A DNA stretch of 64,000 nt from Hofstenia miamia (GCA_004352715.1 SCFE01000103.1:1672522-1736521); one strand, 5' to 3'. Counted from the stretch's first letter, positions 37,554 through 48,600 are shown. The notes: generated by a model from the letters alone, not told the origin. Numbers and translations: made by a program.

Positions 37554-38553
37554 NNNNNNNNNNNNNNNNNNNNNNNNNNNNNNNNNNNNNNNNNNNNNNN
37601 NNNNNNNNNNNNNNNNNNNNNNNNNNNNNNNNNNNNNNNNNNNNNNNNNNNNNNNNNNNNNNNNNNNNNNNNNNNNNNNNNNNNNNNNNNNNNNNNNNNN
37701 NNNNNNNNNNNNNNNNNNNNNNNNNNNNNNNNNNNNNNNNNNNNNNNNNNNNNNNNNNNNNNNNNNNNNNNNNNNNNNNNNNNNNNNNNNNNNNNNNNNN
37801 NNNNNNNNNNNNNNNNNNNNNNNNNNNNNNNNNNNNNNNNNNNNNNNNNNNNNNNNNNNNNNNNNNNNNNNNNNNNNNNNNNNNNNNNNNNNNNNNNNNN
37901 NNNNNNNNNNNNNNNNNNNNNNNNNNNNNNNNNNNNNNNNNNNNNNNNNNNNNNNNNNNNNNNNNNNNNNNNNNNNNNNNNNNNNNNNNNNNNNNNNNNN
38001 NNNNNNNNNNNNNNNNNNNNNNNNNNNNNNNNNNNNNNNNNNNNNNNNNNNNNNNNNNNNNNNNNNNNNNNNNNNNNNNNNNNNNNNNNNNNNNNNNNNN
38101 NNNNNNNNNNNNNNNNNNNNNNNNNNNNNNNNNNNNNNNNNNNNNNNNNNNNNNNNNNNNNNNNNNNNNNNNNNNNNNNNNNNNNNNNNNNNNNNNNNNN
38201 NNNNNNNNNNNNNNNNNNNNNNNNNNNNNNNNNNNNNNNNNNNNNNNNNNNNNNNNNNNNNNNNNNNNNNNNNNNNNNNNNNNNNNNNNNNNNNNNNNNN
38301 NNNNNNNNNNNNNNNNNNNNNNNNNNNNNNNNNNNNNNNNNNNNNNNNNNNNNNNNNNNNNNNNNNNNNNNNNNNNNNNNNNNNNNNNNNNNNNNNNNNN
38401 NNNNNNNNNNNNNNNNNNNNNNNNNNNNNNNNNNNNNNNNNNNNNNNNNNNNNNNNNNNNNNNNNNNNNNNNNNNNNNNNNNNNNNNNNNNNNNNNNNNN
38501 NNNNNNNNNNNNNNNNNNNNNNNNNNNNNNNNNNNNNNNNNNNNNNNNNNNNN
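37554..38553. other. Assembly gap, 1,000 N
   Basis: Exactly 1,000 N. By position it should contain the inner part of the 5' LTR and the primer site of the gag-only derivative. Confidence 0.98.
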
Positions 38554-39004
38554 GGCACAAAGACCCTTTGAATCGATCTGGTAATGGAATCCAGCCACTA
38601 CTCAACACAACTTGCCTAGCTGCACATTTTATTAAATAATCACCCCAGATAAATGAAGAATGAAAATAAAATAAACTCCGAAGAATTTATTGTTCATCAC
38701 ATTTCTCTTTAAATTCAAAGCTATTTATTTAAAAATTTTAAAGTACCTGCTGATTTTGAATTTCAAATAAATCTTCTGCCAATATGGCTGTTCTTACACA
38801 AGCGTAATTTTCCTTGTTACAATTGGTCAAAAATTACTTAATCGGCTACAGTAAATTTCTTAGAGTGTGCAATATTGTGACTTAGTTGCATCTTACAAAA
38901 TAAATAAGATAATTAACTAAATTTTACAATCATAATTCTGATCACTATTAATAATTCGACATTAATCTTTTGTTTGCAGCTTAGTTCTTTTGGATGATGC
39001 TACA
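38554..39004 (-). mobile_element. Partial 5' LTR of the gag-only derivative
   Basis: LTR right half (plus-strand view) ending GATGATGCTACA at 39004. In element sense this is the outer end of the 5' LTR for the minus-strand gag remnant. The next base starts gag codons of copy G on the plus strand, so the derivative is inserted into copy G. Confidence 0.75.
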
Positions 39005-39640
39005 GTAAGGTTCTCATTATATAGATTTGAAATGGAGCAGCATCTCAACACTACCTGTTACTGGATGCAGAAACAAAAAGGGACTATCAACTACTGATAG
39101 GAGACTTCATTAACTACTATGAAAATTCAGGATCATGAACAGATTATCAGTTCCAGGGGAAACACTTATTTAAAATACGATTTATTCTGACATATCTGCA
39201 AAGGTATGCCAGAAAGTATCAAAACACAATTCGACATTAAATGTGATGTCAACAACAAACTAGAAAGGATGATTCAGAAAGCTGTCAACATACAAGCCAT
39301 GATTGAGAACAATGTTCAGATATACAAGAGAGCTGCATGCTACAGAGAGGCACCAACATGGAAAAGTAATTTTAAGTTGCATACTCACAACAAAAATTAT
39401 CCTGAAGTAAAACAGGAGAAAGTAATAAAAGTCAAGGGAAAGGATGGAAAAATGCGGAAATTGAAAGAAAAGGACGTTAAATGCTATGGCTGCAGACATA
39501 AAGGCCATAAAAAACCAGACTGCCCAAAGCAGATAAACGTCATAGGTGACGAAGAGGCGTACTATGATGAGGAGGACATATTACAAACGGAAGATGGAAT
39601 GGACAAAGCAACACCAACCAAAGAGGAGTCGGAAAACTAA
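39005..39640 (+). pseudogene. gag: gag of copy G (capsid end and CCHC knuckle)
   Basis: Begins mid-gag right after an LTR end. It reads GAASQHYLLLDAETKRDYQL in the same place as copy A, with a TGA after ENSGS. 39206-39640 is open and holds a CX2CX4HX4C knuckle (CYGCRHKGHKKPDC, about 39480-39525) after a Lys-rich stretch, then an acidic tail ending at TAA 39638-39640. The protease frame that follows (39676) is in a different phase, suggesting gag and pol are separate frames in this family. Confidence 0.8.
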
Positions 39641-41003
39641 GTAGAGCGCCAACTCATAACAACCATGCAGCGATAATGATCCTAATGAACCTTGACATGA
39701 TGAACACAATAACAATAGCCATTAATGGAGTGATGGCAAAGGCGACAATTGATACCGGAGCAGCAACATTGATAATCACTGATGAATGCGCTAGGAAATT
39801 AGGATTTCAACGAGAAGACATAAAGAATTGTAACAAAAGACTAATTAACACGTCAGGGGACTACATCAATACGAAGGGAATGATAGACGTTGCACAAATG
39901 AGAATTGCGAACACAACATTTGAACAACCTTTGGTGGTGGTCAACACACACAATAATGCATTAACTACGTGAACAAGACAATAAAGGTAAGAGAAGAAGA
40001 AATGGAAATCAAAGAGGAACAGGAGAAACAGAAAACGATCATGTTTCAACTACAAGAAGATATTCATCTACAGCCGCATCAATGGAAGATGCACACAATT
40101 GAAACAGAAGAAAACATCACAGCCAACATAATGCTATATGACAATAAAGGCATAAACACCAAATGAGTTTCAATGCCATCTAGCATTTTTATGATAAAAA
40201 ACGGCAGAGGAAGGGTACCAATACTCAACACTACAAACCAGAACGTGAACCTGAAAAGATCTCAGATAAGAATATACGGAAAATACATCAGAACTAACAT
40301 CAGACTCATCTGGAAGGCAGTGGAAGATGACGATGGAGCAAGTAATTTGCATGGTCGATTCGAGGACTTGCAAAGTAAAGTGGATAGTACTCCACATGGC
40401 CAACTCGAGGGAGAGTGGATGAACACCATCAAAGTTGAGAGTACTCCCAAAAGCTGATTCAAGGGCATTGGGACGAAAGCAGAAGAGGAAGATACACATA
40501 AGATACCAGAGATAAATGACGAAGATTATCAACATTTAGAAGAGCGAGACATCACGAAATTAAGAACACTTTTAGATAAGCATAAACGTATATTCAAGTA
40601 CGGGGAGATAAGTGTTGGTCAAGCAGTAGGCGAAAAACACAAAATCGTGATTACAACGGATAAACCGATCAAGCTGCCAGTCAGAAGAGTACCCAAGCAG
40701 CTAAAGGAAGAATACAATCGGATACTAGAAGAACTAATCAACAATAAGATTATCCAACCAAGCGAAAGCCCATGCGCAGCACCTACTGTGTTCGTGAAGC
40801 AGGGGAACAAGTACCAACTATGCATTGATTTCCGCAAACTCAATGAAGTGACAAAGAAAGATTCGTACCCCTTACCGCGAATAGAGGACATGCTTTATGA
40901 AGCCAGCAAACATAAATATTTTATGACACTAGATCTATGCAAAGCTTATTGGCAAGTGAAAATGGAGGAGGAAGACATAGAGAAAACAGCATTCATAACT
41001 CCT
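39641..41003 (+). pseudogene. pol: Protease and first half of RT of copy G
   Basis: 39676-39972 is a retropepsin-type aspartic protease with an intact DTG (ATIDTGAATLIITDECARKLG). A deletion of roughly 75 bp near 39960 removes the end of the protease domain seen in copy A and adds a stop. 40020-40170 has the conserved DIHLQPHQWKMH segment, and 40355-40470 is a linker with three RFEG/QLEG/FKG motifs. RT starts at about 40647 (LPVRRVPKQL) and runs open through LCIDFRKLNE, YPLPRIEDML and TLDLCKAYWQVKMEEEDI to 41003, where an LTR cuts it before the YIDD box. Confidence 0.8.
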
Positions 41004-42124
41004 ATTATTGATAATTATCACTCAGTAAATTGCGGGTGAGGATTTACTAAGTTATTGAACCGCCAAACTTTTCCTTTTTAGTTAACTAGTTAAGTTAACT
41101 GAATATTGATCATCACAATTTAGGTGACGGAGCCATGTGACATTTCCTCTTCAGTTCTTCTGTGGGCTACTGCCCGAAGCTGATCTCCACAACACAGTTC
41201 CCCTCCTTCGTGAACAATGACTGAATCCACTGCACCATCTCAGCTCAACTGGAACTAATTATGTGTACCTTACTTTAGCTCAGTGCGTGCACTCAAGTCA
41301 AGTTGTAACTGACTTAAACTCAATTTTGTAAAATGTTTGTTGATTTGATTAAGTAAAGCAACTGGGCATTGACACTAACTGCATTGAAACAATATTAAGA
41401 TAGCCATTACCGTAAAATTATTGGCTTTGTAATTTAATTAATAAGACTGCAGTTTTCTATACTTACATTTAATAGTGATACATGTAAGGTCATTTATTCG
41501 GTCGATTATAGTCAAGACTCCTACTATTAAGAATATATATTCCTAGGTTTCGACTATCCAGTCGTTTCAAGCATTAATTATTTCGTACATGCATTGATTG
41601 ATAGTCAGACTAGGCAAGAATCGAAAAACTCCTAACCGTAACATAAGTGCTGTTTCGTGACTGGCACAAAGACCCTTCAAATCGATCCCGTGATGGGATC
41701 CAGCCACTACTCGACACAACTTGCCTAGCTGCACATTTTATTAAATAATCAAACCAGATAAATGTAGAATGAAAATAAAATAAACTCCGAAGAATTTATT
41801 GTTCATCAAATTTCTAATTAAGTTCAAAGCTATTTATTTAAAATTTCTAAAGTACCTGCCGATTTTGAATTTCAAATAATTCTTCTGCCAATATGGCTGT
41901 TCATACGTAAGCGTAATTTCGCTCATTTCAATTTGTCAAATGTTACTTGATCGGCTAACAAGTTTCTCTTAATTTGAGCAATATTGTAGCTTAGTTGCAT
42001 CTTACAAAAAATGAATAGAATCATTAACTAAATTTTACATATTATTGATTATCTTTTAATCACTATAATCGTTCGATGTTAATCCTTCATTTGTTGCAGC
42101 TATTATTTTTGGGATGATGCTACA
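41004..42124 (-). mobile_element. 3' LTR of copy B (truncated outer end)
   Basis: Matches the other LTRs from about TAAATTGCGGGTGAGGATTT onward and ends GATGATGCTACA at 42124. The first 48 or so bases, including the TGTAACATCC terminus, are missing or degenerate, and the RT frame of copy G ends at the junction. Either the LTR end was lost with part of copy G, or the join is an assembly product. Confidence 0.75.
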
Positions 42125-45100
42125 CGCCCTCCTCAGCTTGTGTTATGGACAGCACTGGTTGCTCCCCATGTACGAGAGTATCTGCCTTTTTAACTAATGA
42201 CTCCGCCGCAGGGTCTTCCCATGTAATTGTAGCGTACTCGGACTGCTTGGACATCTTTAGCACTGCTTCGCGTTTGGTGGTGACAGTGTTTGCATATTTT
42301 AGGAACCGAGTCTCTCTTATGTTCTCTGCTATAGGTGTCATCTCACAAAGTTCATTCATTTTCCGTGAAAAGATTTCGAAGTATTTTTCGTACAAGTGAA
42401 TGCCTTTTATTGCTATTAAGAGTGTCATTTGCACGTCAGCTTTCCATGTGTGAGCTAAGTCTGCTCTCATTTGTGTGTTTGGGTAGAAGAAAGTGAAGAC
42501 CTTTTGTAAACTGCGGGTGTTCGCTACATCTTTATAGAAGAAGCTGATGTTATCCAATACCTCTTGTTCCGATATTTCGCCAGGATCATTTTTTCCAATG
42601 TGCATCATGGTGACAATCTCCACTCTTTTTGTTGCATCATAGTAGCGATACTTTTGTTCCCACATATCGGTCCACACAATGTCATTAACTCCCGAGAACA
42701 ACATTACTGCTTGCGGCTGGCGTTTTTCTATTTCGTCTCTTAATTCCTGGAGTTGGATGTGAATTGCTTTTCCCCTCATGTATAGCTGATCCGGGGTGAT
42801 GGTCCCTTCTATGTAAATGCGTTCTTTGTTGTCATTATTTAGCAATATCTTCTTCATTTTCTTGTAGTCCTCTCGCTCTGTCATCTCTATAGCTTTATGT
42901 TGTGAGTTCATGTATGATTTGTATTCATGTAGAAATGTTTTTGCTGGTTTTACTTCTTTCGGGAGTCGCCATCTAGGCAGTACCATTGGTATCGCAATTG
43001 TTTTTGGCGGCGTACATAGTAAGATCTTTGTATTGATTAGTCGTTCCATTTCCTCATATGTGCCTGTTGTATTAGATGCTGTTGCTAATCTGATGGTGGC
43101 GGGGTAATTCATTCTTGCTTCTGGGATTGTCTCCCAAAATGATTGTGTGAGTCCCCATTTGCTTAGTTTAATTTGTATGCGGTCCTGGATGTCAATTCTA
43201 GAAGTGATGCATTTGACGTTGACTGCAATCTGATTGAATGGCTTCATTAGCTCTTCCAATTCTGTGCGCGTGAATGCTGCTGTAAACATTAATTTCATTG
43301 TTGCTACCATTTGCTGTTCTCGTATCCTTTGGTAGTTTCTTTCTACTATTTCTTTCTTTTCTTTTGTTACTTTTATCTCTACCAGAAATCGCTCATCGTC
43401 AGTTTTGATCCATTCAATCATACTGTCTTGACTCACATCTCTCCATTTTTCAATATTTATCCTGTTGATCACTGTTTGTGTTTCCAGCAATAGTAGCAAC
43501 TGTGACGAGGTTAATAGTTGTTCCTCTTTAGTGATCTCTAGTTGTGTTTTTGTCACCATTTCGCAAATTTCTACGGGCGTTGTTATTCCACCTTTCTTTA
43601 GCATTTCAGCTCTTTTTATTATTTTTGTGAATGTGCACCATGGGCTGTTTCTGGCATATCGTTTCATACTCTCCTCTGTTACTTGTTGCACATTCTTTTG
43701 TTTTATTGATTGTCGTACATCCTCAGTGTTTATCAATTTGCGTTTAATTATCTTTTTCGTGGTCAACCAAGGTTGATTTTGCAGCTGTTTCAGTTTTGTC
43801 TCCAATGTTGCACCCCACATGTATTTTCGCATGGGCTCTTCAAATATCTGTATTTCACTCAGGCATATTCCTGTGAGGTTTGCGAGTTCTACTATCGACA
43901 TTCTTCCCATTGGGTGATGCTTTATCAACCTGCCTAATAGTTTTTCCATTGTCTGCAGTGGTTTCTCATGTTTGTCTGGCAATTTGTCTTTTTCAACATG
44001 TCCTTTCAATATCCAATTTTTTGTCTGCGTGTTCATTGGTGATAACGTGATTTCGAATTTTTTAGTCTTCATGAGCTTTATTCTTTGGCTCCTTGTTATG
44101 GGTAGTCTGAGATCCTTGTCTTCTGTGAGCAGTATCACTAACAGCCACGCGGATGTCCAATATCTGATCTCTGGCGCATTCCTTTCTTCCAGAATTAGTC
44201 TACGAAAATCCTTTTTTGTGTTGAGTTCATATGCTTGATTGATCTCTGCCAATACCATCTCTTTTGCAACTTCATGTTTACGTGCTGGTGCCTCTATTTT
44301 AATTTCAGGCCATGATTCATCTATCTTCTTTTGCAACTTCATGTTAGCCCATACGTTTTGAATCTCTTTTAGGTGTTCTTGGCGTTGTGTCATGCTGCAC
44401 TTGATGAATAGTGTCATGGCTTTTTCTAATCCTTTGCTTCCCAGTAGCATTTCTACTGTTTTCGTTTGTTTGAACAGATCTATTGCTATGCTGTGGTCTA
44501 TCATGATTCCATATATCTGCGCCCAGTAATCAATTTGTAAATCGAAATGGATCAGCTCGGAGATTGTGAATTCTTTCTTCTCCCACGGGAAGAAGCCTTC
44601 TGTCCGTAGTACCAAATCCTTTAGATATTGAGGTAGTTCTTCCAGGTTTTCTCTCATCACTATAATGACTATTCTCGTTTGTTGTACTCTCGCCATCCTT
44701 ACTGTTTGGTCGATCTGTTTTTGTAGATTCTTATTGTATTCCTTTTCTCTTAGCACGTGTATTATCATTAAGTTTTCTTCATCTAAATTTATCTCCGGGA
44801 TTTTTTCTATCTGTTCCTTGTATGCCATGAGTGCTTGCGCCATTTCCAGTGTGAAATCTTCATTAAACGTCATGTGAATTGTACTTCTCATGTATGGCCT
44901 ATCGATTGTTTCATTTAGTTCTCGTGGGTAGCTAATTAATACGTTAACTTTTGGCCGATTGTCTGCATCTAGTAGAATTGGCAAGATGCTCCCTTCCATT
45001 TTGGCAGTTTTCCTAATTAACGTTTTTGTTTCTGGAGACAATTTCTCGAATGCATTGTGCCGCATTTTTGTGGTTGCCATGAAATAGGGGTGCAATGTTT

Positions 45101-45230
45101 CCCCGTCAATTTTAGACATTTGCTTTTCTCTCTCTCTAGATCTTACAGTATGCTCTGATGTAGTTTTTGAGGAGGCGTCTAATTGCCTCAACCGTAACAG
45201 TAATCTGCTGGTGCTCGGTTCACAGTCCAT
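42120..45230 (-). CDS. Retrotransposon ORF3, 1,036 codons, unknown function
   Basis: This is the only uninterrupted ORF3 in the window. It lies downstream of integrase, in the env position of a Ty3/Gypsy element, and its TAG stop is formed by the first bases of the 3' LTR. I do not recognise the family. Visible traits: Lys/Glu/Ile-rich, mostly soluble, no signal peptide and no membrane-length hydrophobic segment. Blocks kept in three lineages include LHPYF, FFPWEKKEF, FIKCS, GKMS/GRMS-IVELANLTGI, MRKYMWGA, FWE-I, RWRLP, IYIEG, SGVNDI and FFYPNT, then LLIAIKG near the C-terminus. Frame-wise it can be extended upstream to about 45638, past one TGA at 45345 that is CGA in copy E, which would give about 1,170 codons overlapping the end of pol in the +1 phase. 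Start codon uncertain. Confidence 0.8.
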   Translation of the reverse strand: MDCEPSTSRLLLRLRQLDASSKTTSEHTVRSREREKQMSKIDGETLHPYFMATTKMRHNAFEKLSPETKTLIRKTAKMEGSILPILLDADNRPKVNVLISYPRELNETIDRPYMRSTIHMTFNEDFTLEMAQALMAYKEQIEKIPEINLDEENLMIIHVLREKEYNKNLQKQIDQTVRMARVQQTRIVIIVMRENLEELPQYLKDLVLRTEGFFPWEKKEFTISELIHFDLQIDYWAQIYGIMIDHSIAIDLFKQTKTVEMLLGSKGLEKAMTLFIKCSMTQRQEHLKEIQNVWANMKLQKKIDESWPEIKIEAPARKHEVAKEMVLAEINQAYELNTKKDFRRLILEERNAPEIRYWTSAWLLVILLTEDKDLRLPITRSQRIKLMKTKKFEITLSPMNTQTKNWILKGHVEKDKLPDKHEKPLQTMEKLLGRLIKHHPMGRMSIVELANLTGICLSEIQIFEEPMRKYMWGATLETKLKQLQNQPWLTTKKIIKRKLINTEDVRQSIKQKNVQQVTEESMKRYARNSPWCTFTKIIKRAEMLKKGGITTPVEICEMVTKTQLEITKEEQLLTSSQLLLLLETQTVINRINIEKWRDVSQDSMIEWIKTDDERFLVEIKVTKEKKEIVERNYQRIREQQMVATMKLMFTAAFTRTELEELMKPFNQIAVNVKCITSRIDIQDRIQIKLSKWGLTQSFWETIPEARMNYPATIRLATASNTTGTYEEMERLINTKILLCTPPKTIAIPMVLPRWRLPKEVKPAKTFLHEYKSYMNSQHKAIEMTEREDYKKMKKILLNNDNKERIYIEGTITPDQLYMRGKAIHIQLQELRDEIEKRQPQAVMLFSGVNDIVWTDMWEQKYRYYDATKRVEIVTMMHIGKNDPGEISEQEVLDNISFFYKDVANTRSLQKVFTFFYPNTQMRADLAHTWKADVQMTLLIAIKGIHLYEKYFEIFSRKMNELCEMTPIAENIRETRFLKYANTVTTKREAVLKMSKQSEYATITWEDPAAESLVKKADTLVHGEQPVLSITQAEEGV
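42125..42134 (-). promoter_or_regulatory. Polypurine tract of copy B
   Basis: GAGGAGGGCG on the minus strand abuts the LTR; it is part of the last ORF3 codons. Confidence 0.75.
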
Positions 45231-45638
45231 GGGCTGTGAACCTGTGCCACTGGTGTAAACTGAGTTGCCCTTGAATCAGCTATCAGTTACAACCCATGAT
45301 ACTTGACCAGCCATGGTTCCAGTGGAGATACCTTCAGCCTTGAATCACTTCCGGATCTCCACGGTTCTTCCACCACTCACACCTTCCCCTGGAACTCCAG
45401 TTGTCTCACCACCCTCGAATCGACATAGTAATCCCCCGGAAGGAAAGTTAAGCTGCGAAGAGGCCGATTGTCCTTTTGTATCTCTGCCCTTGAATCGGCC
45501 TTGAGTACTACTCGGATGCCTCTTGACTCTACGTCGTCTATTGACCATCTCGTCGTTCTCATCCCTTCTGCCCTCGAATCGACATCCAGTTTGAGAACTT
45601 CTGTGCACTTGCCTCCTTGTGTTTGTGGTCGGGATTCC
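45231..45638 (-). pseudogene. N-terminal extension of ORF3 (RFKG/RFEG repeats)
   Basis: Same frame as the 1,036-codon ORF. After a TAG at about 45640 the frame is open through an Arg-rich segment (VHRSSQTGCRFEGRRDEN, NRRRRVKRHPSS) to a TGA at 45345; another stop lies before 45230. Five RFEG/RFKG/FKAEG copies are spaced 28, 25, 25 and 23 residues apart. Copies E and I have sense codons at places where this copy has TGA, so the ancestral ORF3 probably included this basic domain. It overlaps the last pol codons (to 45559). Confidence 0.6.
45260..45590 (-). repeat. In-phase GATTCRAGGGCA repeat array, pol-ORF3 linker
   Basis: Plus-strand complements TTGAATCAG, TTGAATCAC, TCGAATCGA, TTGAATCGG and TCGAATCGA start at 45271, 45340, 45415, 45490 and 45574, giving spacings 69, 75, 75 and 84. 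Copy I has the same motif at 61944, 62028, 62103, 62178 and 62247, with the mirrored spacings 84, 75, 75 and 69. Confidence 0.75.
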
Positions 45639-48600
45639 CTAGGTTGGTTGATTCTGCTTCACTCACTTCTTGAGTGGCTGATGCATCCTTCTCTAGTTTC
45701 CTAAATGCAGTTATTATATCTATATCCCATATTTCAGGGTTATATATAGTTTTATTTCTTGCAGCCCTCTGGGGTTGCACTCTCCTTTCCAATTGCTCGT
45801 TTCCAATGTCCGCTGTGAATTCTTCCTCGAATTCCTCCTCTGGCAGGCTATCTAAATCACACATGTCTTTGCCATTTATTTGGCTTAATTTAAACTCGGC
45901 ACTTCCATCTATCTTCGTTTCTTCAATGTCTGCCGTTGCTCTTTTTAAATTTTGGAAGTGCAATAGTCTGCCATTATCTAGCATATATTCATTGTTCAGC
46001 AATTCTTGCGTTATTGTGTGTGGTCCAGACCAAACTGTTTTTAATTTGCAAACCTGATTGGTGTCTGTTAGTTTCATTGGTGCAAATGCGTAGACTTTGT
46101 CGCCTACTTTGTGCGCATGCCCGTAAATTTTTTTATTATAGTTTCACTGTTGTCTCACTGCTGATTTCTTTGTGTTGTGGCATATTGTCTCATGAATTGC
46201 TGAAATCTGTTTGCGTAATTGGTTTACATATTCGTTGTTCAAGGCTTTGCTGTAGTCAGTATATTGCATTGACAGTGGTGTAGCTGCCTCTTGGCCAAAC
46301 ATTGCCTTAAATGGGGTGATTCCTGTTGTTGAGTGTACTGACGTGTTGTAAAAATATTCTATCATCTCGATCACTTCTCTCCATTTGTTCCCGCAGATCC
46401 TTGTTGTCGTCACTCTTATCAATTTTATCAGAGTCCTGTTTAATCTTTCTACTGCACCGTTCACCTGCGGGTGGTATGCTGTAGTTCTTTTGCTCACTAT
46501 CTCTAGCATCTTGGCCATTTCCTGGAATAGACCGCTCTCAAATTGTGGTCCCTTATCTGATATGATCGTTTCCATCAGCCCAAATCACAGTATCCATTCC
46601 TTCATTACTATTTCTGCTGTGGTTTCTGCAGTTGTATTCTTCATTGGGATCATCCTTGCGTACTTCGTAAAGTTGTCCACCATCACTAATAGGAATTGGT
46701 ACCCCTTGTTGTCTTTCGATAGTTGTTCTAAGTCAATGTGGACTATTTCGTTCGGTTGTGTGGCTATTATCTTTTCTAGTGGTGCTCTCTGTGTTGGGAA
46801 CCGTTGACTGTTGTGCAGCAAACATGTAGTGCATTTGTTAATAATATCTTCAATTACCTTTCCTTCTGCCGTTGTTATAAATCGCCCATTAAATGTTTTC
46901 TCTGTTTGTGTTATTCCTAGGTGGCCTTTTTCATGTATCCGCCATATCAGATCCCTTTTGAAGTACTCTGGTATTGCGATCCGATTGTTTTGCCCTTTGA
47001 CATACAATAACCCCTTTCGGTTTGTTTTCCATTTGTAATGTTCAAAGTAGCTTGCTGTTAGTTTTGATAGTGTCATTTGGGGTTCTTTCAGTATCCTTAT
47101 TATCTCATTAAGGATTACATTGTCCTGTTGTTTTTCTATGATCTCCTTTTTGGATATTTCCTCTTTTATTATGATCAGAAGTACCGTTTGCCCTTTCTTG
47201 TCTACATTAATCTCTGGTAGCTCATCGTATTGGTTATGTGGTAGGAACTGGAATTGTTGTTTTTCTCCATCTGTCTTTTCTGCATCTCTTTGGTACTCTG
47301 GCAGTGACGTCCAAAAGTCTGCGTTGCTATGTAAGGTGCCTTTTTGATGTTCTATCATGAATGTGAATTCATTGAGGTACTCTATCCATCGGGATACGAT
47401 GCCCGATTTATCTCCCGAGAACTTTTTTAGCCATGCGAGGCTGCTGTTGTCTGTGCATACTCGGAATTCTTTCCTGATTAGAAAATGTCTGAACTTCCTG
47501 ATACTCTCAACTAGGGCTAACATTTCTACTTTGGTGGATCCGTAGTTCTCTTCACTTGCCTGTAGTTTACAGCTAAAGAATTGTATTGGTACCTCTTTTC
47601 CGTTTTTCATCTGTCCTAGCATTGCCCCTATGGTGACCTTACTTGCATCACAGTCTAATATAAACTGCTCGTTGTAATCCAGTGTATTAAGTGATGGCAG
47701 TTTCGCTAGTTCCTCCTTAATGTTATCCAGTTCCTCCTGTTCTTGACATGTCCATACAAATGGTACTGACTTTCTCATGAGTTTTGTCATTTTTGCGGTT
47801 TTCCCTGTGATGTTGGGGATGAATGTGCCATAATAGTTAAAGAAACCCATTATTCTTTGGATATCCTTCTTATTATTTGGTTTCTCTATTCTCCGTATCA
47901 TCTCTCTTGCATTGTCTTTCATTGATATTCGGCCTTTTTCTATTATTCTTCCTAAGAAGATGATTTTTTCCTTTAGGATCTCACATTTGTTGCTGTTTAT
48001 TTGGAGTCCGGATTTCCCTAAGATTGTTAATGTTCTATCCAGTTTCTCTATATGCTCTTGTACTGTGTCACTTGTTACTATTATATCATCTATGTATGCG
48101 TTGATGCCATCCTACATCCTGTGCGTTTTGTTATTCAGGACTTTTGTTATATATCTTTGGAACATCGCTGGTGTGTTACATAGTCCGAACGCCATGTAGA
48201 TCCACTCATACAGCCCGTATGGTGTTATGAATGCTGTCTTCTTGATATCGTCTTCCTCCATCCGCACTTGCCAATAAGCCTTGCACAAGTCTAATGTCGT
48301 AAAGTATTTGTGTTTGCTTGCTTCATATAACATGTCCTCTATCCTTGGTAGGGGGTAGGAATCCTTCTTCGTCACTTCATTCAACTTCTGAAAATCTATG
48401 CATAGCTGGTATTTTTCTCCCTGCTTCACAAACACCATTGGTGCTGCATAAGGACTCTCACTCAGTTGTATAATTTTATTGTCTATCAGTTCTTCAAGTA
48501 TTTGATTGTATTTGTCTTTCATTTGTTTGGGCAATCTTCTACAGGGGAGTTTTATTGGCTTGTCTGTAGTTGTTACTATCTTATGTTTCTCCCCTATTGC

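Noticed and set aside
42690-42730. SGVNDI in ORF3 as an SGNH/GDSL esterase block
   Set aside because: The G-x-N-D pattern resembles the esterase block found in some retroelements, but lineages H and I have GINNI, and no matching Ser or His blocks were found around it.
42120-45230. ORF3 as an envelope glycoprotein
   Set aside because: No signal peptide, furin-type site, fusion peptide or membrane anchor is visible; the longest hydrophobic run (AWLLVILL) is too short.
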